DNA of 64,000 nt from Anaerolineae bacterium (GTDB taxonomy: Bacteria; Chloroflexota; Anaerolineae; B4-G1; SLSP01). The notes under the pieces were generated by a model, which searched no databases, was not told the DNA's origin, and was given only the letters and a program-made list of their open reading frames with translations. Positions 43,189 through 51,439 of the stretch are shown here, piece after piece; within the stretch, counting starts at the first letter, position 1; each line of letters begins with the position of its first letter. The stretch spans positions 1 to 64,000 of the forward strand of contig JAPKMR010000017.1 in NCBI GenBank assembly GCA_026645815.1, written 5' to 3'. A program made the position numbers and the translations under genes.

Positions 43189-43980
43189 ATGAATTTCCGC
43201 GGCGGTTGGGCTTTGATCAGAGCAACATGGCTCTCGTGGCTGCAATATCGCAGTTTCTTTTTTCTGCTTGCCTTTGGCTGGATGATCCCGCCGTTGATCT
43301 ATCTATTTGTTTGGAGCACGGCAGCGGGGGTGGGTAGCATCGGCGGGTTGACGCGAGGCGGTTTTGTTGCCTACTACCTGCTGCTTATCCTGGTGAACCA
43401 GCTCACTTACGCGCAAACAAATTGGACTGTGGGTGACACCATCCGTTATGGCGGGATGAATACGCAATTGCTCCGCCCTCTTGCGCCGATTTTCGACACG
43501 CTTTCCAGCGAGATTGCCGGGAAGGTCGTGTATATGCTCTTTGTCATCCCCGTGACGGTGTTACTGGCTCTGTTACTGCGTCCCGAGCTGCACATCACCC
43601 CGGGGGCAGCGCTGGCTTTCATCCCGGCGTTGGGCATGGCCTGGGCGTTGCGTTTCTTCTGGGGCTATTGGCTGGCTTTACTGGCATTTTGGTCGGCTCG
43701 CGCCGATGCGTTGTTGGCGCTGCAAGATACGCTGACCTTTCTGCTGGCAGGGCAGGTTGCGCCAGTGATATTGTTGCCTGGTGCTATTCGTACAGCGGCG
43801 ACCATGCTCCCTTTCCGTTACATGATTAGTTTTCCTGTTGAAGTGCTCATGGGGCAGGTTCAGGGCGTGGCTTTGTGGCAGGGCTTCATTTGGCAAGCAG
43901 GATGGCTCGCGGCTGCGGTGATTCTGTTTGCCCTTGTCTGGCGTGCTGGTGTGCGCCAGTATGCCGCTGTTGGGGGCTGA
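43189..43980 (+). CDS. ABC-2 family permease (ABC2_membrane_6 type), subunit 1
   Basis: A 263-residue membrane protein with about six helices. The pattern SRG/RGGWALIRATWLSWLQYRSFFFLLAFGWM, then YYLLLILVNQLTYAQTNWTVGDTIRYGGMNTQLLRP (in parts), is typical of this permease family, including the Gly-rich membrane-entry hairpin. It pairs with the next gene and the ATPase at 41300. AGGAGG precedes ATG 43189. Substrate unknown. Confidence 0.88.
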   Translation: MNFRGGWALIRATWLSWLQYRSFFFLLAFGWMIPPLIYLFVWSTAAGVGSIGGLTRGGFVAYYLLLILVNQLTYAQTNWTVGDTIRYGGMNTQLLRPLAPIFDTLSSEIAGKVVYMLFVIPVTVLLALLLRPELHITPGAALAFIPALGMAWALRFFWGYWLALLAFWSARADALLALQDTLTFLLAGQVAPVILLPGAIRTAATMLPFRYMISFPVEVLMGQVQGVALWQGFIWQAGWLAAAVILFALVWRAGVRQYAAVGG

Positions 43981-43990
43981 GGAGGGATTG

Positions 43991-44782
43991 ATGCTTTACC
44001 TGAGACTTATCCGGCGTTTCATTATCGTCTCCATCCATGAGATGGCAGCATATCGGTCGAATTTCTGGATCAGCGCGCTCAATGCGCTACTGGAATTGGG
44101 CGCGGGGGTACTTGCCCTGGTAATTCTCTTCGAACAGGTAGAGACCTTCAATGGTTGGACTCTGCCCGGCGTGTTGGCGTTGTTAGGCGTTTATCTCACG
44201 CTTGGCGCATTGCGGGCGCTCTTCATCGGTCCAAGCCTGGAAGCTCTGGCGGGCATGGATGGCGAAGTCTGGTCCGGAAAGCTCGATTTCACACTTGTGC
44301 GTCCGGTAGATGTGCAGTTTCTCGCCAGTTTCCGCACCTGGCGCCCCCTGAAGCTGCTCGACCTGGTGCTGGGTTTAGGCGTATTGTTTATAGCTGTCGT
44401 GCAGCTAGAACATAGCCTGACCTTCGCCGATGGTCTATCTTTCATCATTGCACTTGCCGCAGGATTGCTCATCCTCTACGCCATCCTGCTCGCCTTTGCC
44501 GGATTGGTCTTTTGGAGCCCTGGATTCCTCTTCACCTGGCTCTTCGATGCCTTTTTTCAGATGGCGCGCTACCCGGTGGGCCTTTACCCTGGTTGGCTGC
44601 GTCTGGTGTTGACCTGGGTGATTCCTGTGGGATTGATGACCACAGTTCCGGCACAAGCGCTTGCCGGTGACCTCTCGCCCCTCTCGCTCTTGAGTAGCCT
44701 GTTGGTGGCGCTGCTCTTTCTTGTAGGGGCTACGGCGATCTTCCGTACCGGGCTGCGGCGTTACGCCAGCGCCTCCAGTTAA
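43991..44782 (+). CDS. ABC-2 family permease (ABC2_membrane_6 type), subunit 2
   Basis: A 263-residue membrane protein, six helices, with MAAYRSNFWISALNALLELGAGVLALVILFE near the start and GEVWSGKLDFTLVRPVDVQFL, the counterpart of the ...RYGGMNTQLLRPLAP segment in its partner. It ends RTGLRRYASASS. Start ATG 43991, 10 bases after the upstream stop with GAGGAG between. It completes a three-component exporter. Confidence 0.88.
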   Translation: MLYLRLIRRFIIVSIHEMAAYRSNFWISALNALLELGAGVLALVILFEQVETFNGWTLPGVLALLGVYLTLGALRALFIGPSLEALAGMDGEVWSGKLDFTLVRPVDVQFLASFRTWRPLKLLDLVLGLGVLFIAVVQLEHSLTFADGLSFIIALAAGLLILYAILLAFAGLVFWSPGFLFTWLFDAFFQMARYPVGLYPGWLRLVLTWVIPVGLMTTVPAQALAGDLSPLSLLSSLLVALLFLVGATAIFRTGLRRYASASS

Positions 44783-44795
44783 AATCCCTTAAGCG

Positions 44796-44834
44796 ATTTT
44801 CCTGCGGCGAGGCGCAGCCTCGCCGCAGGAAAAT
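44796..44834. terminator. Hairpin after the exporter operon
   Basis: Perfect 18-bp stem (44796-44813 and 44817-44834), 13 bases after the stop, with T- and A-rich ends usable in both directions. Confidence 0.7.
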
Positions 44835-44889
44835 GAACTTTCTTCCGCACCCCGCCTGCTGCTCACACGGGACGCGCTATTGATTTCCC

Positions 44890-44914
44890 AACCCTCCATT
44901 TGCAGACCAGGGTT
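44890..44914. promoter_or_regulatory. Second copy of AACCCT-N13-AGGGTT
   Basis: It differs from 41119-41143 only in the middle of the spacer. It lies between convergent genes, where no promoter is expected. Confidence 0.45.
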
Positions 44915-45030
44915 TTATCCCGGTGTTGCCCGGTGTTTTCCTGTCTGCCACGTCGAGAAGCGGCTGAAGGGCAACCTCAGGAGAAATCCTCACTTTGGAT
45001 GTGCAAACCGATCTCTTATCGAGCGGCAGC

Positions 45031-45549
45031 TCAAGAGTGCTTCTTGAGCTGCTGAATCCGCAGCATGAGCCGCACCATGGCATATACGTAGACCACCAGC
45101 AAACCAGCGTGGATAACTTTCACTACATCCATAAAAACCGACGCGTGCTCCTGCGATCTGCTGAGCGTGATGAGGAAGATGGGCAAAAAGATGACCAATA
45201 GCATCATGACTCGCTGGTACTTCTGCACCTTTGACGTGTTATCGGTGTAGATTTCAGGGCTTTCTCCTTCAGCAGCTTCCTTTCGGAAATACTGCCACCC
45301 GCCCATTGCTCCGACATGTTGCCAACCAGCATCGGCAAAGAGCTGCACATATTCAGCCATATCTTTGTCGCTGGATTTGTAATCTAGCCGATACACGATG
45401 TTCTTCGGTTCGCCCTGTACAAATGGGTAGAAGCCCAATGCCGGTCGAACCAGATACCAACCCCGCTGTGCCATTTGGGAAAGCCAGGCTTCTTCACCTT
45501 CATCATTCCACGCCCCAAATATCTTGAAGAACCGCTTTTGCTCGTTCAT
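45031..45549 (-). CDS. DUF2812 membrane protein
   Basis: A 172-residue DUF2812 protein: a soluble N-terminal part with KRFFKIFGAWNDEGEEAWLSQMAQRGWYL and YRLDYKS, then two membrane helices (about 115-135 and 145-165). DUF2812 proteins usually sit beside PadR regulators, as here, with a 4-base overlap. They are thought to act as membrane-bound anti-regulators or sensors. Start ATG 45549 is chosen from that overlap. Confidence 0.85.
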   Translation of the reverse strand: MNEQKRFFKIFGAWNDEGEEAWLSQMAQRGWYLVRPALGFYPFVQGEPKNIVYRLDYKSSDKDMAEYVQLFADAGWQHVGAMGGWQYFRKEAAEGESPEIYTDNTSKVQKYQRVMMLLVIFLPIFLITLSRSQEHASVFMDVVKVIHAGLLVVYVYAMVRLMLRIQQLKKHS

Positions 45550-45896
45550 TCCTTCTCCTTCTCTATGCAATTCTTTCGCTCCAGCACTTCATGTCCATTG
45601 TTGACCATCAATTCCAGACGTTCTAATTGACGTCGGAGCACGCTATGCCCTTTCCCGGTCAAAATGTAGATTTTGCGTCGCGCCTCCTCACCGACCATTT
45701 CGAGCAATCCCTCCTTTTCCAGTGTGGAAAACGCCCCATAGAGAGTTCCAGGCCCAATCTTTACTTCTCCCCCTGTTATCGCCTCGACCTCTTGCATCAC
45801 GCTATAGCCATGCTTGGGTTCTACGAGCATGAGCATGATGTAGAATGTCGCCTCACTCAGAGGGAGGTATTTTTCTATGCTGTCATTTTTGTTCAC
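45546..45896 (-). CDS. PadR family transcriptional regulator
   Basis: A 116-residue PadR winged-helix protein: LPLSEATFYIMLMLVEPKHGYSVMQEVE, IGPGTLYGAFSTLEKEGLL, RRKIYILTGKG and the C-terminal dimer helix. Start GTG 45896 is preceded by AAAGGAGGTG. It probably represses its own promoter through the ATATCG/CGATAT dyads at 45911-45931. The ligand is unknown. Confidence 0.92.
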   Translation of the reverse strand: MNKNDSIEKYLPLSEATFYIMLMLVEPKHGYSVMQEVEAITGGEVKIGPGTLYGAFSTLEKEGLLEMVGEEARRKIYILTGKGHSVLRRQLERLELMVNNGHEVLERKNCIEKEKE

Positions 45897-45910
45897 ATTA
45901 CACCTCCTTT

Positions 45911-45969
45911 ATATCGTTATTCGATATATCGTGTATCAATATATTACCATGCGATATACCGTTTGTCAA
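45911..45969 (-). promoter_or_regulatory. PadR operon promoter with overlapping dyad operators
   Basis: On the minus strand, TTGACA (45964-45969), a 17-base spacer and TAATAT (45941-45946). ATATCG-N5-CGATAT (45911-45927), CGATATATCG (45922-45931) and GCGATATACC (45951-45960) overlap the promoter. This fits autorepression. Confidence 0.7.
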
Positions 45970-46102
45970 GCTATATTCGGAAAATAGCGGCAAAAGAGCT
46001 GGATGAATGTTGTGGGGCTTTTTTCTCTTTCTTGGGAATTCGGCGTTATAATCAGGATTGTTGTTGCCCTTGATCTATATGCGACACAAGGAGACCGGCT
46101 CA

Positions 46103-46714
46103 TTGTCTGAGATAGCGCTTTTCATCCGCGGGATTCTCATAGGCTTCGCCATTGCTGCGCCGGTGGGTCCCATCGGCGTACTCTGTATCCGCCGAACGCT
46201 GGTCGAGGGGCGCGTTGCAGGCTTGATATCAGGATTAGGCGCCGCCTCCGCCGATGCGCTCTACGGAATCATCGCTGCCCTAGGTCTAACGCTGCTTGCC
46301 GACTTCCTTACCGCACAACAGGTCTGGTTACGCCTGCTGGGCGGGTTCTTTCTCTGTTATCTGGGCGTGCGCGCTTTTCTAGCGCCACCGGTTGCCCTGG
46401 ATTTCTCGTCACCTGGCAAGAAAGGGCTGCTATCTGCCTATATCACCACCTTCTTCCTCACGCTCACCAATCCCCTGACCATTTTCGCCTTTGCTGCTAT
46501 CTATGCCGGCGTGACGAGCGCCGGTTTTCATAGCGCTAATGCATTTGTTTTGGTGCTGGGGGTTTTCAGCGGATCAGCGCTGTGGTGGACGGTGCTCAGC
46601 GCCGGTGTAAGTCTGTTTCGTAACCGGGTCACTCCAACCGTCCTGGTGTGGATCAATCGTATCTCGGGCGCATTCATCGTGGGCTTTGGTATCAAATTGC
46701 TGTTAGGACGCTGA
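46103..46714 (+). CDS. LysE/RhtB family exporter
   Basis: A 203-residue LysE-type membrane protein: LIGFAIAAPVGPIGVLCIRRTL, SGLGAASADALYG, TNPLTIFAFAAIY and ISGAFIVGFGIKLL. These proteins export amino acids or related small molecules. Start TTG 46103 is preferred. It follows AAGGAG, and the family typically begins SEIxxFxRGxLIGF; an ATG at 46079 would add eight residues. TATAAT at 46047-46052 may be its -10. Confidence 0.88.
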   Translation: MSEIALFIRGILIGFAIAAPVGPIGVLCIRRTLVEGRVAGLISGLGAASADALYGIIAALGLTLLADFLTAQQVWLRLLGGFFLCYLGVRAFLAPPVALDFSSPGKKGLLSAYITTFFLTLTNPLTIFAFAAIYAGVTSAGFHSANAFVLVLGVFSGSALWWTVLSAGVSLFRNRVTPTVLVWINRISGAFIVGFGIKLLLGR

Positions 46715-46743
46715 GCAGTTGTCATTGTGGGAGGCTTATACGC

Positions 46744-47997
46744 ATGATTCAGAGTAGAAAATCCCATTCCCAAACTCCTATAGCGCTCTCTGCCGATGAA
46801 CAGGCAGCACTTGCCGGTGAGGCGGGACCTGCAGTGCGCCGCGCCATGGAGATTGTCGTGGCGCTTGCCCAAATCTATGGCGCCGAACGCCTGATTCCTG
46901 TAGCGAGTGTGCAGATTTCTGGTGTTTCCTACCGTAACATCGGTCCGGCGGGATTGGATTTTCTCCGTAAATGGGCTGATGAGGGCGCACGCGTGCGCGT
47001 CCCTACCACACTCAATCCCGCTGCTATGGACCTGGAGGCCTGGCTCGAACAGGGTTTCGATCCGGCTTTTGCGGCACAGCAACAGGCCGTTATCGCTGCC
47101 TTCTCGCGAATGGGTGTCGGTGAGGGCAGCCCTATCCCTACCTGCACGCCCTATCTTTTGGGGAATGCCCCGCACTATGGCGAATCCCTTGCCTGGGCTG
47201 AATCCTCCGCCGTTGCTTATGCCAACAGCGTCATCGGTGCGCGCAGCAATCGCGAAGGCGGTCCGGGCGCGATTGCCGCTGCTCTTGTGGGGCGTACAGG
47301 CGCCTATGGCTTGCACCTTGAGGCAAACCGTCGCGCCACATTGCGTGTCGAGGTGCGTGTGGCTCCGCAGACCATCAGCGATTACAGTGCGTTAGGGGCG
47401 GTGGTGGGCAAGGCTGCCGGTGCGCGCGTCCCCTATTTTGAGGATTTGCCCCTTGAGCGTGGCGCGCCGCTGTGGGAAGAGAAACTCAAAGCCCTGGGAG
47501 CTGCACTCGCAGCCACGGGCGCAGTGGGGCTGTTCCATGTGGCAGGGCTAACGCCGGAAGCGCTCGCGGGGCAGATGCTCGCGCCAGAGCACGAGACCCT
47601 GGTTGTGACCGACCTTGCCCCGGGTTACGCCATGTTGACCGATGCGACTGCGTGCCCCGCATTGATCTGGATCGGTTGCCCGCATGCTTCGCTGGCAGAG
47701 ATTGCCATGGTTGCCGGTTTGGTCCAGGGGAAGCGCCTGCGTTTGCCCTTGTGGATTACCTGCGCCCGCCCGGTGAAAGAAGCCGCTATCGTGCAGGGCT
47801 TGGCTGCAGAAATCGAAGCCGCTGGCGGACGCCTCTATGCCGATGCCTGCATGGCCATCGCGCCTGTGCGTGACCTGGGCTTTGCGGCGGTGATGACCTC
47901 TTCTGCCAAAGGCGCCTATTACCTGCGTAACCTCGCGGGCGTACCCGCGCGCTTTGGAACGCTGGAGGAATGCGTAGTAGCTGCAGAGAGAGGTTGA
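46744..47997 (+). CDS. Aconitase X catalytic (large) subunit
   Basis: A 417-residue AcnX large subunit (DUF521). It has TTLNPAAMD, CTPYLLGNAPHYGESLAWAESSAVAYANSVIGARSNREGG in parts, IWIGCPHASLAEI and YADACMAIAPV. Cys in CTPYL, GCPHA and YADAC should bind an iron-sulfur cluster. AcnX enzymes dehydrate hydroxyprolines or, in archaea, phosphomevalonate. The bacterial type is usually a cis-3-hydroxyproline dehydratase. Start ATG 46744 has GGAGGC upstream. The small subunit lies 1.7 kb away at 49736. Confidence 0.9.
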   Translation: MIQSRKSHSQTPIALSADEQAALAGEAGPAVRRAMEIVVALAQIYGAERLIPVASVQISGVSYRNIGPAGLDFLRKWADEGARVRVPTTLNPAAMDLEAWLEQGFDPAFAAQQQAVIAAFSRMGVGEGSPIPTCTPYLLGNAPHYGESLAWAESSAVAYANSVIGARSNREGGPGAIAAALVGRTGAYGLHLEANRRATLRVEVRVAPQTISDYSALGAVVGKAAGARVPYFEDLPLERGAPLWEEKLKALGAALAATGAVGLFHVAGLTPEALAGQMLAPEHETLVVTDLAPGYAMLTDATACPALIWIGCPHASLAEIAMVAGLVQGKRLRLPLWITCARPVKEAAIVQGLAAEIEAAGGRLYADACMAIAPVRDLGFAAVMTSSAKGAYYLRNLAGVPARFGTLEECVVAAERG

Positions 47998-48090
47998 GCC
48001 AGAATCGAAACAGAGCGGGTTTTGGATTACTTGTATTATAATAAACGCAGTATGCAGCTACAAATGATCGCTGTACGAGGAATGAGTAGG

Positions 48091-48975
48091 ATGGAGTATC
48101 TTGACCAAATTCTGCATGGAGACTGTGAGACGGTATTGGCGCAGTTGCCAGACAACTGTGTAGATCTAATCTTCACGTCACCACCATATGCCGATCAACG
48201 CAAGAACACTTATGGTGGTATACATCCCGATAACTATGTGGACTGGTTTCTGCCCAAAGCGCGCCAATTCTATCGGGTTCTTAAGCCAACTGGCACGTTT
48301 GTCCTGAATATCAAGGAGCGTGTGGTGGGCGGCGAACGGCACACATACGTCATGGAGCTGATTCTGGAAATGCGTCGGGAAGGATGGTTGTGGACGGAAG
48401 AATTCATCTGGCACAAAAAGAACTCTTATCCAGGAAAATGGCCCAACCGGTTCAGAGATAACTGGGAGCGCTTGATTCAATTTAACAAAGATCGAAAGTT
48501 TAGCATGTACCAGGAAGCCGTGATGGTACCAGTTGGGGAGTGGGCGAAAACGCGATTAGCTAGTCTAAGTGATACAGATCGTGTTCGAGATGAATCTAGT
48601 GTAGGTAGTGGCTTTGGTAAGAATGTCTCTAATTGGGTTGGCCGTGACAAAGTTTACCCTAACAACGTCATCCATCTGGCGACGGAATGTTCCAACCGCA
48701 ACCACAGCGCAGCTTTTCCAATAGACTTGCCAAAATGGTTTATCAGATTATTCACCCAATTCGGGGATACCGTTTTAGATCCTTTTGTTGGTTCGGGTAC
48801 TACAGCATTAGCAGCTGCTCAGCTAGGACGACACTACATCGGAATTGACCTCAACAACGAGTATGTCAGTTTATCTCTCGAACGACTTACTGGAGCACAG
48901 ATTAGCCTACCCATTGTGGCAGAACCAGAGCAAGAGTACAAGGCTGATGAATGCCGAAAGGAACAAGAAGAGTGA
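48091..48975 (+). CDS. Type II DNA methyltransferase (beta class)
   Basis: A 294-residue DNA methyltransferase. The catalytic motif TSPPY (29-33) comes first and the SAM-binding LDPFVGSGTT last (about 228-238), the order of the beta class; TSPPY is common in N4-cytosine enzymes. Start ATG 48091 follows GAGGA at a 9-base spacing; 48082 is also possible. It overlaps the nuclease gene by 25 bases. G+C is visibly lower than in the neighbours, which suggests transfer. Confidence 0.9.
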   Translation: MEYLDQILHGDCETVLAQLPDNCVDLIFTSPPYADQRKNTYGGIHPDNYVDWFLPKARQFYRVLKPTGTFVLNIKERVVGGERHTYVMELILEMRREGWLWTEEFIWHKKNSYPGKWPNRFRDNWERLIQFNKDRKFSMYQEAVMVPVGEWAKTRLASLSDTDRVRDESSVGSGFGKNVSNWVGRDKVYPNNVIHLATECSNRNHSAAFPIDLPKWFIRLFTQFGDTVLDPFVGSGTTALAAAQLGRHYIGIDLNNEYVSLSLERLTGAQISLPIVAEPEQEYKADECRKEQEE

Positions 48976-49739
48976 AACCGCTAGATCTGGACCGGGTTTG
49001 TGAATATGTTAATGAAAACATCGTTGATTTTCATCAGCGACGCCTGAAATCCATCGAGACCCTAGAACTTGGCCAACTACTGCGCAAAAATCCCTATTTG
49101 TTCAGGGCAAAGAACATCAACACTGCGCCTGAATTGGTATCGGGTTTTCTTGAAGCTTTTCTATCTTCATCAGAAGAGAAATTGTTTGGTGATTTTCTGG
49201 AATCTCTAGCGGTGTTTGTTGCAGAGATGACTTGTGATGGGCATAAGTCCACAGCTCCTGGAGTTGACTTGGAATTCTTCAATAAGCGCACTCACTATGT
49301 GGTCTCAATCAAATCGGGTTCTAATTGGGGCAATAGCTCACAACAGACTAAACTGGAGCAAGATCTTAAAACTGCGGTGGCACGTGTCAAGCAAGCAAGA
49401 CGCAGTGCCAATGTCCAGGCTGTTTTGGGCATTTGTTATGGTAAAACTAAGACCAGCTACGTTCGAGGTTATTTGAAAGTGGTCGGGCAGAATTTTTGGT
49501 ATTTGATTAGTGAAAACCCCTCTCTTTACACTGAAATCATTGAACCCATCGGGTATCGAGCTAGAGAGCATAATGAGGCTTTCAAAAGCGAGAAGGCAAA
49601 TGCTGTTAATCGGCTAAATGGACAGTTTATCTCCCGTTTTTGCAACCCCGATGGATCAATTGATTGGCTGCGGCTCGTCGAGCATAACAGCGGCAATCTT
49701 GATTTGGATCACTTTCTTGTTACATCGGACGAAGTATGA
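48951..49739 (+). CDS. Type II restriction endonuclease, probably PmeII-like
   Basis: A 262-residue protein with a PD-(D/E)xK-type core: CDGHKSTAPGVDLEF (Asp near 104), VVSIKSGSNWGNSSQ (Lys near 121). This pattern, with SIKSGxNWGNSSQ, matches the PmeII family. It forms a restriction-modification pair with the preceding methyltransferase. Lower G+C than its surroundings. Its TGA overlaps the ATG of the AcnX small subunit by 4 bases. Confidence 0.82.
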   Translation: MPKGTRRVKPLDLDRVCEYVNENIVDFHQRRLKSIETLELGQLLRKNPYLFRAKNINTAPELVSGFLEAFLSSSEEKLFGDFLESLAVFVAEMTCDGHKSTAPGVDLEFFNKRTHYVVSIKSGSNWGNSSQQTKLEQDLKTAVARVKQARRSANVQAVLGICYGKTKTSYVRGYLKVVGQNFWYLISENPSLYTEIIEPIGYRAREHNEAFKSEKANAVNRLNGQFISRFCNPDGSIDWLRLVEHNSGNLDLDHFLVTSDEV

Positions 49740-50146
49740 CTCGAATTTTGTCCTTCCAGGGTCGTATCATCAAGGAGGGGCGTGCGAAGGGAGAGGCTTT
49801 GGTCTCTCCAGAACCGGTTGGTTTCCTCGGTGGTGTGGATGCGGACACCGGCATCGTCACGGAGAAGGGACATCCCCTGGAGGGGCAGTGCGTAGCGGGG
49901 AAGGTGCTCGTCTTCCCCACGGGTAAGGGCAGTACGGTAGGCTCGTATGTGCTCTACCAGCTTGCAGTGAATGCCCTGGCGCCGGTTGCCATTTTGAACG
50001 CCGAGAGTGAGCCGATTGTGGCGGTGGGCGCGATCATCGGCGAGATTCCCATGGTGGATCGAATTCCCATCGAGCAGATTCACACGGGGGATTGTGTCAC
50101 CATTGATGGGGACCAGGTCACGGTTGTGCCGTCATCGCCTGTTTGA
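49736..50146 (+). CDS. Aconitase X swivel (small) subunit
   Basis: A 136-residue AcnX small subunit (DUF126). It contains SFQGRIIKEGRAKGEALVSPEPVGFLGGVD (in parts), GKVLVFPTGKGSTVGSYVLYQ and GDCVTIDGDQVTV; the catalytic Ser is in GKGST. It must act with the large subunit at 46744-47997. Its gene starts within the stop codon of the nuclease, so it now depends on that gene for translation coupling or a promoter of its own. It converges with the TPR gene with a 29-base overlap. Confidence 0.92.
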   Translation: MTRILSFQGRIIKEGRAKGEALVSPEPVGFLGGVDADTGIVTEKGHPLEGQCVAGKVLVFPTGKGSTVGSYVLYQLAVNALAPVAILNAESEPIVAVGAIIGEIPMVDRIPIEQIHTGDCVTIDGDQVTVVPSSPV

Positions 50147-51419
50147 GCTGCTTCGCAAACCCGCCCACCAGCATCAGTAGCACCGCCGTTGTGGGATAGG
50201 CTGGCGTGCCCACCACAAAGGCAATGCCTAGCGCGATAGCGATTCCCGCCCCCACCGCCGTTTGCGTGACCGCTGCAATCGTCATCCCAAGAGCTGCCAG
50301 TGCTAACAGTATGGTATAGCCCGTCAGAATCCAGCGTACCCAACCGCGCGGCGCGATAAACACCCCGGAAATGGGAATCAGTAATCCGAGCGCAGTCAGC
50401 GGCAACAGCAAGAAGCCCAGGTTGCTCGTGAGTGGCGCGGCAACCAACCCCGCCAATCCGCCAAGCAGGCAGACCAGCACCCAGTTGGAAGCGACAACCT
50501 CCTCGTGGGGCAACGCGTGTCGCCCTAATTTATCCATTCGCACCAACAGCGCAAAGAGCGGTCGCGCTGTCCACGTTAGCCCCAAGAAAAGGTCGTGTGC
50601 GAACTCGAGCGGCAGCACCAGTAACCACAGAGGGAAGAAGGAGCGTGCCAGTGCGCGCAGGCTTTGCATCCCTACAGAGACCGAAGTCCACACAGCCCAA
50701 CGTTCACCCCAGGTTAACCCACCCATCCACAGGAAATAGCGCAGCAACAGGCGATAAAGCGGGTTGCGTGCTCGCAGCGCTTCCACGATGCCCTCGCGTG
50801 CCCACAGTGAGAGAGGATCGAGCCTGAGCGCTTCTCGGAAATGCGCAAAAGCCTCCTGGGCTTGCCCCTCCTCCAAGAGTGCCCATCCTTGCTGTGCGTG
50901 CGTACTGGCGTCATCCGGTGCTTGCCGGAGTGCCTCTTGCCGCGTCTGCCGGGCTTCGGTTCTGCGTCCCACCCGTGCCTGCGCCGTCGCCCGCAGATTG
51001 AGGCAATCCACGTGTGTAGGATCGAGCGCCAGACCCTTCTCTGCCGCTTCTAGTGCGCGATACCACTCTTTGCGGCGTGCGTAAATGCGTCCCAGTGTGG
51101 CGTGAAAGCGCGCTTCCGTAGGATAAAGTCGTAACGCATCGCGGATGGCTGTCAGTGCCGCTTCTTCATGCTCCAGGCTGAGCTGAATGTGTGCCAGGAG
51201 GTAGTGGTTCTGGGGATCGCTGGGAGCAAGGCTGATGGCGATCTGGATTTCTTGCAACGCCTCTGCATCATGGTCCTGCCGGTAGAGAACGAAGGCGAGC
51301 CTCGCGTGCAGCTCGCTATCGTTAGGGTCTGCTGCAAGCGCCTTGCGCAGCAATTCCTCGGCTTGCTGGTAGCGCCGCAAGTCAATAAGCTGTTGGATGT
51401 AGGCCTGACTCGTCGTCAT
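50118..51419 (-). CDS. TPR-repeat membrane protein
   Basis: A 433-residue protein with about six TPR units in residues 1-215 (for example QAEELLRKALAADPNDSELHARL) and four to five membrane helices in 245-425. TPRs would be cytoplasmic and recruit a partner. The next gene on the same strand is a TPR-AAA ATPase ending 20 bases before this start, a likely partner. Start ATG 51419. Confidence 0.82.
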   Translation of the reverse strand: MTTSQAYIQQLIDLRRYQQAEELLRKALAADPNDSELHARLAFVLYRQDHDAEALQEIQIAISLAPSDPQNHYLLAHIQLSLEHEEAALTAIRDALRLYPTEARFHATLGRIYARRKEWYRALEAAEKGLALDPTHVDCLNLRATAQARVGRRTEARQTRQEALRQAPDDASTHAQQGWALLEEGQAQEAFAHFREALRLDPLSLWAREGIVEALRARNPLYRLLLRYFLWMGGLTWGERWAVWTSVSVGMQSLRALARSFFPLWLLVLPLEFAHDLFLGLTWTARPLFALLVRMDKLGRHALPHEEVVASNWVLVCLLGGLAGLVAAPLTSNLGFLLLPLTALGLLIPISGVFIAPRGWVRWILTGYTILLALAALGMTIAAVTQTAVGAGIAIALGIAFVVGTPAYPTTAVLLMLVGGFAKQLKQAMTAQP

Positions 51420-51439
51420 TGCTGTTGGTTAGGAAATGC

